Below are positions 45,874 to 52,892 of a stretch of 64,000 nt of DNA, piece after piece. A program made the translations under genes and the position numbers. Within the stretch, counting starts at the first letter, position 1. Every line of letters begins with the position of its first letter. Below the pieces are notes generated by a model that did no database searches, was not told the origin of the DNA, and saw nothing but the letters and a program-made list of their open reading frames with translations. The stretch is from Chryseobacterium shigense (GTDB lineage Bacteria; Bacteroidota; Bacteroidia; Flavobacteriales; Weeksellaceae), in contig NZ_JACHLC010000001.1 of assembly GCF_014207845.1 (NCBI RefSeq), positions 310,001 to 374,000 of the forward strand, read 5' to 3'.

Positions 45874-46503
45874 ATGAAAAGATTACTATTGTTTGCTATG
45901 ATGTGCGTAAGCATATCATTTGTTTCTGCACAGAAGAAATTTGATAAGGTTTCAAAAGTCACTTCATCAGAGATCAGGTGGTGGGGATATAAAGTTGTAA
46001 AAACTGAATCTTCTTCACATTCAGGGACGGTAAAGCTGAAAAGTGGAAAGTTCAATTTTGATAAAACGGTTCTGGTAGACGGAGAATTTGTTATTGATAT
46101 GAGAAGCATGATGGCAGGAGATGTTTCAGATGAAGATCAGGTAAAGCTTACCAATGATCTGAAAAGTACCAATTTCTTTGAAGTTAAAAAATTCCCGATT
46201 GCGAAATTTCACCTGACTAAAATTATTCCTTTAGCAAACAGTGAGTATAATTCAACGGTATACGGTGATGTAACTATCAAAGGCGTAAGAAAAACAATCA
46301 CTTTCCCGGCGAATGTATACGTAACTCAATTTACAGTAGTGGTAGAATCTGCCAAGTTCTCACTGAACAGAAGAGACTTTAAGGTATTCTACCAGTCTTC
46401 CCTGAAAGATTACTTTATCAAGAATGAAATGGATATCCAGTTCAAAGTTTCTACAGAAAAGCTGGATAACGATAACAGAGTTCCTGTAAAGAAAAAGAAA
46501 TAA
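45874..46503 (+). CDS. YceI-family exported protein (copy 2)
   Basis: 209 residues with a signal peptide (MKRLLLFAMMCVSISFVS, then AQ). It keeps the same landmarks as copy 1 (SSEIRWWGYKVVKTESSSHSGTVKLKSG, FVIDMRSMMAGDVSDEDQVKL, FFEVKKFPIAKFHLTKI, DVTIKGVRKTITFPANV). It has a longer basic C-terminal tail (DNDNRVPVKKKK-like ending) not seen in copy 1. The tail may reach membrane or nucleic-acid surfaces, but this is a guess. It ends in a terminator. Confidence 0.91.
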   Translation: MKRLLLFAMMCVSISFVSAQKKFDKVSKVTSSEIRWWGYKVVKTESSSHSGTVKLKSGKFNFDKTVLVDGEFVIDMRSMMAGDVSDEDQVKLTNDLKSTNFFEVKKFPIAKFHLTKIIPLANSEYNSTVYGDVTIKGVRKTITFPANVYVTQFTVVVESAKFSLNRRDFKVFYQSSLKDYFIKNEMDIQFKVSTEKLDNDNRVPVKKKK

Positions 46504-46525
46504 GTAAAATATACTTTAAAATATG

Positions 46526-46557
46526 ATGGACGGTTTTTATAAATCGTCCATTTTTTA
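46526..46557 (+). terminator. Terminator after the second YceI gene
   Basis: ATGGACG / CGTCCAT stem with a 12-base A/T loop and a T-run. Confidence 0.8.
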
Positions 46558-46591
46558 TGAACGAATACCAGGTTTTTTATAAATTAGTACT

Positions 46592-47233
46592 ATGAAAATT
46601 TATGTAGTAAGCGGTCTCGGAGCAGACTTTAAAGTATTGGAAAGACTGGAATTTCCCGAGAACTGTGAATTAATTTTTATAGACTGGCTCATTCCTGAAA
46701 AAAACGAGCCCTTTCATTCCTATGTTGAAAGAATGGCTGAGAAGGTAGATATTTCCGAGCCGTTCAGTCTGCTGGGGTATTCCTTTGGCGGTATTATGGT
46801 ACAGGAAATCAATAAGCTGAAACCTGCACAAAAAGTGGTGATCATGGGAAGCATCAAATCAGATAAAGAAAAATCTAAATTTATCAAGACCGGTGAGATC
46901 ACAAAAATACCCAGAATATTTCCTGTAGGGATGTTCAACGATAAGGCTGCAAACGTATATTCCGTGGTCAGAAAGCTCTTTGACCCTAAAAATCCTAAGA
47001 TTCTCCAATACTTCAGGGTAAGAGATCCTTATTACCTGAAATGGTCCGTAGAAAAGGTTTCAGAGTGGAAATTTGAAGAAACGCCGGAAGTCATCCAGAT
47101 ATTGGGAGATAAGGATATTGTTTTTCCTATTAAATATTCAAAGCCCGATTATGTGATCAAAGGGGGTACCCATCTTTTTCCTGCCACAAAATATAAAGAA
47201 GTATCCAAAATATTGAAAGAAGTATTTGTTTAA
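46592..47233 (+). CDS. Small alpha/beta-hydrolase
   Basis: 213 residues without signal peptide. The nucleophile elbow is LLGYSFGGIMVQE (GxSxG, Ser near 67), and the C-terminus has QILGDKDIVFPI (acid-type Asp) and GGTHLFPA with the probable catalytic His. The fold lacks a large lid. Substrates for this size group range from esters to peptides and cannot be predicted. It lies alone between the YceI pair and amt. The nearest family name would be a serine hydrolase of the general alpha/beta superfamily. Confidence 0.85.
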   Translation: MKIYVVSGLGADFKVLERLEFPENCELIFIDWLIPEKNEPFHSYVERMAEKVDISEPFSLLGYSFGGIMVQEINKLKPAQKVVIMGSIKSDKEKSKFIKTGEITKIPRIFPVGMFNDKAANVYSVVRKLFDPKNPKILQYFRVRDPYYLKWSVEKVSEWKFEETPEVIQILGDKDIVFPIKYSKPDYVIKGGTHLFPATKYKEVSKILKEVFV

Positions 47234-47338
47234 AGTGGTAAATTTGCATTTTGATATAATTTTTTAAGGGGTATTTTGTAAAATTATACGTTTTTATAAA
47301 ATTTATATTTAATTTTGATAGGGTTAAATGTAAATTAT

Positions 47339-48685
47339 ATGAAAGTTGGTTTAAAATGGGTCGTTTCATTCTCCGTTATTACCCTTGTGGCATTTGGAGG
47401 ATTATTCTGGAGTCCTATTGCAGATTTTCCCAATACGGGAGAATTTCTCAGTGAAGATAAAATCGTAGGTGCAGATGTAGCATGGATTCTTGCCGCAGCT
47501 GGCCTTGTACTTCTGATGACACCCGGACTGTCATTCTTCTACGGAGGAATGGTGGGGAAGAAAAATGTGATCTCTACCATGTTGCAGAGCTTTATTGCAC
47601 TCGGGGTTATTTCTATTTTGTGGGTTGTTATTGGGTTTTCCCTGTCATTTGGAGATTCATTAGGCTTTGAGATCAATGGAGTACACTACGGAATTATCGG
47701 AAATCCTTTGAGTTATCCGTTTTTTAGCCGTGTGGGTGTACTGCCTCATAAAATGATGGCCTCTACTATTCCTTTCGTGCTTTTTGCCCTTTTTCAGATG
47801 AAATTTGCCGTTATTACCCCTGCGCTTATCACCGGTTCTTTTGCTGAGCGGGTACGCTTCATCTCTTATCTGCTGTTCATGGTACTTTTCAGCCTGTTCA
47901 TTTACACGCCGCTCTGTCATATGGTATGGCATCCGGACGGTCTTTTGAATAAATATTTTGGCGTAAAGGATTTTGCCGGAGGAACAGTAGTTCACATGAG
48001 TGCAGGCTTTGCTGCTTTGGCAGGAGCTTTAGTCCTTGGAAACAGGAAAAATCCGCATCATGAGCCTTCCAATATTCCTTATGTTCTTCTTGGAACCGGA
48101 ATGCTTTGGTTTGGATGGTTCGGGTTTAATGCAGGATCTGCTTTAAGTGCCAATGCCTCCGCGGCTGTAGCTTTCGGAACTACTACCATTGCTTCCGCCT
48201 CTGCCATGATGACCTGGATATTCTTTGACCGTATCAACGGAAGAAGCGTCTCTGCACTGGGAGCCTGTATCGGAGCTGTAGTAGGGCTTGTAGCCATTAC
48301 TCCCGGCTGTGGTTTTGTAAGCATACCGGAAAGCCTTTTTATTGGTTTTATAACCGCTATAGTTTCCAACCTGATGGTCAACTGGAAAGCCCTGAAAAAA
48401 ATAGATGATACCCTTGACGTCTTTGCCTGCCACGGAGTAGGAGGAATTATGGGAATGATTCTCACCGCCATTTTTGCCCATGGTGAAAATGCCAGCCTTC
48501 TGCATGGAGGAATTGAAGTTTTTGCCCATCATATGGCTGCCCTGGTACTTGTTTCAGCTTTTACATTCTTTGGCTCGCTGCTTTTATATAAAATTACAGA
48601 TTCAATGATCACTCTCAGAGTTTCGGAAGAGTCTGAAAATAAAGGGCTTGATATTTCCCAACACGAAGAAAGCTTAAAATGGTAA
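47339..48685 (+). CDS. amt: Ammonium transporter (Amt family)
   Basis: 448 residues from ATG 47339; a TTG 24 bases earlier is not used. Eleven membrane helices can be followed. Family text is clear: DVAWILAAAGLVLLMTPGLSFFYGGMVGKKNVISTMLQSF, then FAGGTVVHMSAGFAAL (His pair region), WFGWFGFNAGSAL and FACHGVGGIMGMI with the second pore His. The first helix is a signal-like segment. It conducts ammonium under nitrogen limitation; the usual GlnB/GlnK partner gene is not adjacent. It is monocistronic and may be regulated by the nitrogen state. Confidence 0.95.
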   Translation: MKVGLKWVVSFSVITLVAFGGLFWSPIADFPNTGEFLSEDKIVGADVAWILAAAGLVLLMTPGLSFFYGGMVGKKNVISTMLQSFIALGVISILWVVIGFSLSFGDSLGFEINGVHYGIIGNPLSYPFFSRVGVLPHKMMASTIPFVLFALFQMKFAVITPALITGSFAERVRFISYLLFMVLFSLFIYTPLCHMVWHPDGLLNKYFGVKDFAGGTVVHMSAGFAALAGALVLGNRKNPHHEPSNIPYVLLGTGMLWFGWFGFNAGSALSANASAAVAFGTTTIASASAMMTWIFFDRINGRSVSALGACIGAVVGLVAITPGCGFVSIPESLFIGFITAIVSNLMVNWKALKKIDDTLDVFACHGVGGIMGMILTAIFAHGENASLLHGGIEVFAHHMAALVLVSAFTFFGSLLLYKITDSMITLRVSEESENKGLDISQHEESLKW

Positions 48686-48783
48686 ATACCAATCATTAAA
48701 TAAATGATAAACCTGATTCCAGACTGGTCCTATTAATATTTTATCACGTATCTTTGTTAATAGAGGAAAATGTGCTATGATTT

Positions 48784-50202
48784 ATGGAATCAATATCGGT
48801 TTTTGAGATTATTAAAGTAGGAATAGGTCCATCCAGTTCACACACGATGGGGCCCTGGAATGCGGCTTCTGCATTTATCAGAATTATAAAAAGAGAAAGA
48901 TCAATCGCAGAAGTAAAGGAGGTTTTCCTTGAATTTTTCGGTTCTTTAGCTAAAACCGGAATTGGTCATGGGACGGATATTGCCGGAATGCTGGGACTGA
49001 ATGGTGAGGATTTTAAGACCATCAATACTTCAAAAATTGATGAGAAAATAGAAAAGATAAAAAAAGACCAGACCATTAATCTTGGCGGAGAAAAAGAAAT
49101 CCCTTTTATCTATGGATACCATTTGGTTCTCAATATGCAGAAATCCCTTGATTTTCATCCTAACGGAATGATTTTTAAGGCTGTTTTTGAAGACGGAACT
49201 GAGCTGGTTCAGGATTTTTATTCTGTGGGAGGAGGTTTTATTGCAAGCCAGGAAAAAAACTCCATACAAAAGCAATGTGTACGAACGTTGTATCCATGCC
49301 ACCACGGTTCGGATATTATAAAATACTGTGAAAAATTAGGAATTAAAAGGTTTTCGGATCTGATCCTGATTAATGAAGAAAGCTGGAGATCCCAGGAAGA
49401 AACCAAACAGGAAGCACTGAATATCTGGCAGAATATCAAAGAATGCATCTACAAAGGTGTTAATAAGGAAGGAATTCTTCCAGGAGGCCTGAATGTAACC
49501 CGAAGAGCAGCTGGAATCAACAGGAAGCTTCTGGGAGACAAGATCTATAAAAATATGGATGAATGGTTTCAGCTCGTTGTGGACGCTGAGGAAAACTTCA
49601 CCAATATCAATAAATGGATTGCCTGTTTTGCACTGGCAGTCAATGAAGAGAATGCAAGCTTCGGAAGAATTATCACAGCGCCTACCAATGGGGCCAGCGG
49701 TGTGATTCCGGCAGTTTTAATGTATTCCCAGGCATTTACAGAGTTTACCAATGAGGACGATATTGTAAGATTTTTATTGGTAGCCGGTGAAATTGGTACA
49801 CTGTTTAAGAAAAATGCAACCATTTCTGCTGCAATGGGCGGATGTCAGGCTGAAATAGGAGTTTCATCGGCAATGGCGGCGGCAGGGCTTACGGAAATTT
49901 TGGGCGGAAGCATCGGTCAGGTACTGATGGCGGCAGAAATTGCTATGGAACATCATTTGGGACTTACCTGTGATCCGATCAAAGGACTTGTGCAGATCCC
50001 ATGCATTGAAAGAAATACAATGGGAGCCATGAAAGCAATTACAGCGGCCAATATCGCTCTGGAAAGTGATCCTGCAAAAGCAAAGGTAACACTGGACGAG
50101 GTGATCCAGACGATGTGGGAAACCGCTTTGTCAATGAGCGACCGCTTCAAGGAAACTTCAGAAGGAGGACTGGCGATTGCGGTAAACGTTCCTGAATGTT
50201 AA
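48784..50202 (+). CDS. sdaA: L-serine ammonia-lyase (iron-sulfur type)
   Basis: 472 residues, the single-chain form with beta and alpha domains joined. It deaminates L-serine to pyruvate and ammonia. The N-terminus ISVFEIIKVGIGPSSSHTMGPWNAA is diagnostic, and the cluster-binding cysteines appear in GGCQAEIGVSS, LTCDPIKGLVQIPCIERN. EENASFGRIITAPTNGASGVIP near 297-318 is the family active-site region. A TATCTTTG box (48749-48756) lies 28 bases before the ATG. It follows amt by 98 bases; both deal with ammonium, but joint control is not shown. Confidence 0.96.
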   Translation: MESISVFEIIKVGIGPSSSHTMGPWNAASAFIRIIKRERSIAEVKEVFLEFFGSLAKTGIGHGTDIAGMLGLNGEDFKTINTSKIDEKIEKIKKDQTINLGGEKEIPFIYGYHLVLNMQKSLDFHPNGMIFKAVFEDGTELVQDFYSVGGGFIASQEKNSIQKQCVRTLYPCHHGSDIIKYCEKLGIKRFSDLILINEESWRSQEETKQEALNIWQNIKECIYKGVNKEGILPGGLNVTRRAAGINRKLLGDKIYKNMDEWFQLVVDAEENFTNINKWIACFALAVNEENASFGRIITAPTNGASGVIPAVLMYSQAFTEFTNEDDIVRFLLVAGEIGTLFKKNATISAAMGGCQAEIGVSSAMAAAGLTEILGGSIGQVLMAAEIAMEHHLGLTCDPIKGLVQIPCIERNTMGAMKAITAANIALESDPAKAKVTLDEVIQTMWETALSMSDRFKETSEGGLAIAVNVPEC

Positions 50203-50372
50203 AATAAGAACATACTTTTTAAAATAAAAAATCCTTAGATGTAAGTCTGGGGATTTTGTATTGAAAACCATTAAGATTTGAAGAAAATAAAGCTTCTCTG
50301 GTTATTATTTCGGGTAAAATAATATTTGAAGTGTCAATAAAAACAGATATTTTTACCAAAAAAATAAATACC

Positions 50373-51047
50373 ATGAAAAAAATTATTACACTATTGTGTA
50401 TAGCTGCTTCTTTAGCGGTCTATTCACAAGTCAGTATTCCGGAAACTTCACAGAAAGGAACAATCACTACTCAAAACGGAATGACTATACAGTATAAAGA
50501 TCTGAAATTCAGTAAAGGAAAGGTTACCTATAAAAATGTTGAAAATGGAGCTGAGGAATTTCTATATGAAAATTCTGTAAAAGCAGTTCAGGAAGTCCAT
50601 GCAGGTGAAATTTCAGAAACTCCGGCTGAAACCCCGGTGATATCAACTGCTGAACCGGAAAAAGAAAACCTAAAGTTTACCGATAAACATGATATCAAAA
50701 ATTATCTTCTGCAACAGAAAGATTCTGAATATATGAAAGGAAGAGCAACCAACAATCTGGGAACAGCATTTGTAGCGGGAGGAGCAGCATGTTTCCTTGT
50801 AGGCGGACTTTTAAATCTTTCCCAAGCAAACAGTACCAGCGTAAAAAACGGCGAATCAAAAGGCTCTCCGGTTCCACTGATTATTGGCCTTGTTGGAGCA
50901 GGAGTGGGGGTAACCTTAAAACTGGCAGGGCACTCTCAAATGAAAAATGCGGTCAATAATTACAGAAATGCAAACAATTCAAAATTCACTCCAAGCTATT
51001 ACGTGCTAAATGACAGTAATGGGGTAGGGCTGATGATGAAGTTTTAA
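50373..51047 (+). CDS. Exported hypothetical protein
   Basis: 224 residues from ATG 50373, which starts a signal peptide (MKKIITLLCIAASLAVYS). An earlier frame start adds 14 polar residues. The N-half has beta-type text (GMTIQYKDLKFSKGKVTYKNVENG); the C-half contains two Gly/Ala-rich hydrophobic helices (GTAFVAGGAACFLVGGLLNLS and PLIIGLVGAGVGVTLKLAGH), so it may sit in the membrane. A similar two-helix C-terminus occurs in other Flavobacteriia proteins of unknown function. No family is recognised. It ends in the palindromic terminator 51072-51115. Confidence 0.7.
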   Translation: MKKIITLLCIAASLAVYSQVSIPETSQKGTITTQNGMTIQYKDLKFSKGKVTYKNVENGAEEFLYENSVKAVQEVHAGEISETPAETPVISTAEPEKENLKFTDKHDIKNYLLQQKDSEYMKGRATNNLGTAFVAGGAACFLVGGLLNLSQANSTSVKNGESKGSPVPLIIGLVGAGVGVTLKLAGHSQMKNAVNNYRNANNSKFTPSYYVLNDSNGVGLMMKF

Positions 51048-51071
51048 TATACCAGTAAAAAGTTGAGATAA

Positions 51072-51115
51072 AAACTACGAACCGGCAAAACGATTGTTTT
51101 GCCGGTTCGTAGTTT
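51072..51115. terminator. Long bidirectional terminator between convergent genes
   Basis: Perfect 20-base arms beginning AAACTACGAACCGGCAAAAC with a 4-base loop (GATT). It lies between the plus-strand hypothetical gene and minus-strand tyrA and can serve both. Confidence 0.9.
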
Positions 51116-51124
51116 ATTCCTGAT

Positions 51125-51967
51125 CTATCTTAATATTCCCCTGATCCTGTTCGCATTACTGATCAGTTCTTCAAGGTATTCATAGTTTTCTTTTTCCAAT
51201 GCAGCCTTGAATTTTCTGAGCTGGGTAATGTGCTCATTCAGAACATCAAGCACATTCTCCTTGTTTTGCTTAAATATGGGTACCCACATTTCCGGATGCG
51301 ATTTGGCAAGACGTACAGTACTGGAAAAACCGGAACTGGCAAGCTGGAAAATAGTTTCCTCTTCACGCTCTTTTTCCAGAACGGTATTGGCCAGCGCATA
51401 TGATGTAATGTGGGAAATATGTGAAATATAGGCGGTATGAATATCATGCTGCTCGGCATTCATATAAATCAGGTGCATATCGAGGCTTTCCGCCACTTTT
51501 TCTACCAATTGAAGAGCGTCTGCAGCAGACTCTTCCTTATTGCAGATGACTCCTGCTTTTCCTGAAAAACTGTCTGAAACGGCAGATCCGGGACCATTGT
51601 TTTCCGTACCCCACATCGGGTGGAATGCTACAAATCTGGAACGGTTTGGGTGACCTTTTACAGCGTTTACAATTCCTGCTTTGGTAGATCCGGCATCCAT
51701 TACTGTCTGCTTATCAGTTATAAGGTCCAGAACACTTGGTAATAGCTTTCTGGCTGCATCCACAGGTACGGCAATAATGATGAAATCAGCATTTTTAACG
51801 CCGTATTCAAGATCTGTACCTGCATCAATAATATTTAAATTCAGTGCTTCAGCAATGTGCTGCTGATTATTATCGATTCCGTAGATGAAATCTGCAATGC
51901 CTTTCTGTCTTAGTTTTAAAGCCATTGAACCCCCGATTAAACCTGTACCAATAATACTTATTTTCAT
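51125..51967 (-). CDS. tyrA: Prephenate dehydrogenase
   Basis: 280 residues. It oxidatively decarboxylates prephenate to 4-hydroxyphenylpyruvate in tyrosine synthesis, with NAD+. The Rossmann start is ISIIGTGLIGGSMALKL (G7, G9, G12); a catalytic-type His lies in AFHPMWGTENNGPGSA, and DIHTAYISHISH is another family string. No C-terminal ACT domain or chorismate mutase domain is seen, so the enzyme is monofunctional. Feedback control would therefore rest on transcription, matching the candidate attenuator directly upstream. It is monocistronic. Confidence 0.93.
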   Translation of the reverse strand: MKISIIGTGLIGGSMALKLRQKGIADFIYGIDNNQQHIAEALNLNIIDAGTDLEYGVKNADFIIIAVPVDAARKLLPSVLDLITDKQTVMDAGSTKAGIVNAVKGHPNRSRFVAFHPMWGTENNGPGSAVSDSFSGKAGVICNKEESAADALQLVEKVAESLDMHLIYMNAEQHDIHTAYISHISHITSYALANTVLEKEREEETIFQLASSGFSSTVRLAKSHPEMWVPIFKQNKENVLDVLNEHITQLRKFKAALEKENYEYLEELISNANRIRGILR

Positions 51968-51983
51968 CTTTTTAAATTTTTAA

Positions 51984-52010
51984 AATAAAAAACCCCGTCC
52001 CAGGACGAGG
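51984..52010 (-). promoter_or_regulatory. Attenuator terminator of tyrA
   Basis: On the minus strand the stem CCTCGTCC / GGACGGGG with a TGG loop, flanked by AAAA and TTTT, is followed by a T-run ending 17-25 bases before the tyrA ATG. Its 5' arm CCTCGTCC (52003-52010) could instead pair with GGGCTAGG (52035-52042), which overlaps the stop codon of the leader ORF; seven of eight pairs form. This provides the terminator/antiterminator switch expected for attenuation. Confidence 0.65.
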
Positions 52011-52035
52011 TTTTAAGTTATGTTCATAAGAATCC

Positions 52036-52092
52036 CTAGCCCAGATCTGAGTTAAAAATTCCGTAATAATATGTTCCGTTATTGAAATTCAC
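52036..52092 (-). CDS. Candidate tyrA leader peptide with three Tyr codons
   Basis: An 18-codon ORF, VNFNNGTYYYGIFNSDLG, starting at GTG 52090-52092 and ending in TAG 52036-52038. It contains three consecutive Tyr codons and two Phe codons. The Tyr codons end 21 bases before the antiterminator segment, so a ribosome stalled for lack of Tyr-tRNA would leave that segment free, and one that reaches the stop would cover it. A TACCTTCG box just upstream may be the -7 element. The start codon is uncertain. Confidence 0.55.
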   Translation of the reverse strand: MNFNNGTYYYGIFNSDLG

Positions 52093-52174
52093 GAAGCGAA
52101 GGTATAAAATATTTTTTAAACTCAGGATATTTTCGGGTTAAATTATCGTTTGAATCCACATATGGCTTTCATTA

Positions 52175-52654
52175 CTAATCTGCACTGTGGATGATTATTC
52201 TTTTTACATCTTTATCCGTTTGTTCCAGGCTTAAAGTTGTAACTCCGCCTGCAAACAGGAATTCAATTACAGTTTTTTGTGGAGAAACGGTGTAATCTAT
52301 GGATATTAGACCGTTTTTATTTATTTCTTTTGTAATGTTTTCTTTTGGAAGATCAGTTAGCAGAAGTTCTGATTGTTCTATTTCCTTGTCTTTTATTGTT
52401 CTCTGGTAAACTTCGTCAATATCAGCATTTTTAAAGGTGCAGATCTGCTCCGTTTCATATTCAATTTGCTTTTCAGTACATTCTTTAGATGCTGAAGTTT
52501 TTTTTGCGTTTGAAGATGTGTTTGCTGTTACAGCTTTTTTTGTTGGAATGCTGTCCTTTTTAATTATCAGGGCTTCATTCACTGTTTTTTCTGATTTGTT
52601 TTTACAGCTGGCAAGCATAAGAAGACTGAGGCAGACGAAACTTACTTTTTTCAT
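52175..52654 (-). CDS. Hypothetical lipoprotein
   Basis: 159 residues. The N-terminus MKKVSFVCLSLLMLASCKNK has a lipobox (LASC) and Cys17, so it should be diacylated by Lgt and anchored in a membrane. A Lys/Thr/Ser-rich linker follows (residues 20-60), then a mostly acidic soluble domain (ADIDEVYQRTIKDKEIEQSELLLTDLP, GVTTLSLEQTDKDVKRIIIHS). The family is not recognised. It lies between the antiporter gene and the tyrA leader in the same direction; a GC-richer block (52744-52840) precedes it. Confidence 0.75.
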   Translation of the reverse strand: MKKVSFVCLSLLMLASCKNKSEKTVNEALIIKKDSIPTKKAVTANTSSNAKKTSASKECTEKQIEYETEQICTFKNADIDEVYQRTIKDKEIEQSELLLTDLPKENITKEINKNGLISIDYTVSPQKTVIEFLFAGGVTTLSLEQTDKDVKRIIIHSAD

Positions 52655-52743
52655 AGATGAGATGTCGAATTTATTTTTAAATTACTTTTAAGATTGAAAG
52701 AATGCTTTAAAAATAATGAATATTCCTTTGGATTGATAAATTA

Positions 52744-52840
52744 TTCTGCAGATTCTCCGGCAGTGTCACCCTATGCAGGAAGGTTCAACCGCCGGTTCTA
52801 CAGTTCCATCCCGTTACTGGTTATGCGTGTATTGAGTTGG
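52744..52840. other. GC-richer intergenic block, unassigned
   Basis: About 97 bases with clearly higher GC than the flanks, holding short complementary segments (CCGGC and GCCGG, AACC and GGTT). No convincing ORF and no riboswitch, SRP, tmRNA or tRNA match was recognised on either strand. It may be a small RNA or a remnant of mobile DNA. Confidence 0.35.
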
Positions 52841-52892
52841 AGTTTTTAACCAATACGGAAATGAAAGTTAATATGGACTGTGTGGACTGTTT

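Noticed and set aside
48079..48532. Two overlapping minus-strand ORFs of about 130 residues inside amt
   Set aside because: They mirror the codon bias of amt and show no family features.
51984..52010. Simple terminator of the hypothetical lipoprotein gene
   Set aside because: It lies more than 160 bases beyond that gene and directly before tyrA, and an alternative pairing with the leader ORF end points to attenuation. A plain terminator is not fully excluded.
52744..52840. Riboswitch (FMN, TPP, cobalamin, c-di-AMP) or SRP RNA
   Set aside because: Some short strings look similar, such as ACCGGCGGT, but no complete consensus core could be assembled on either strand.
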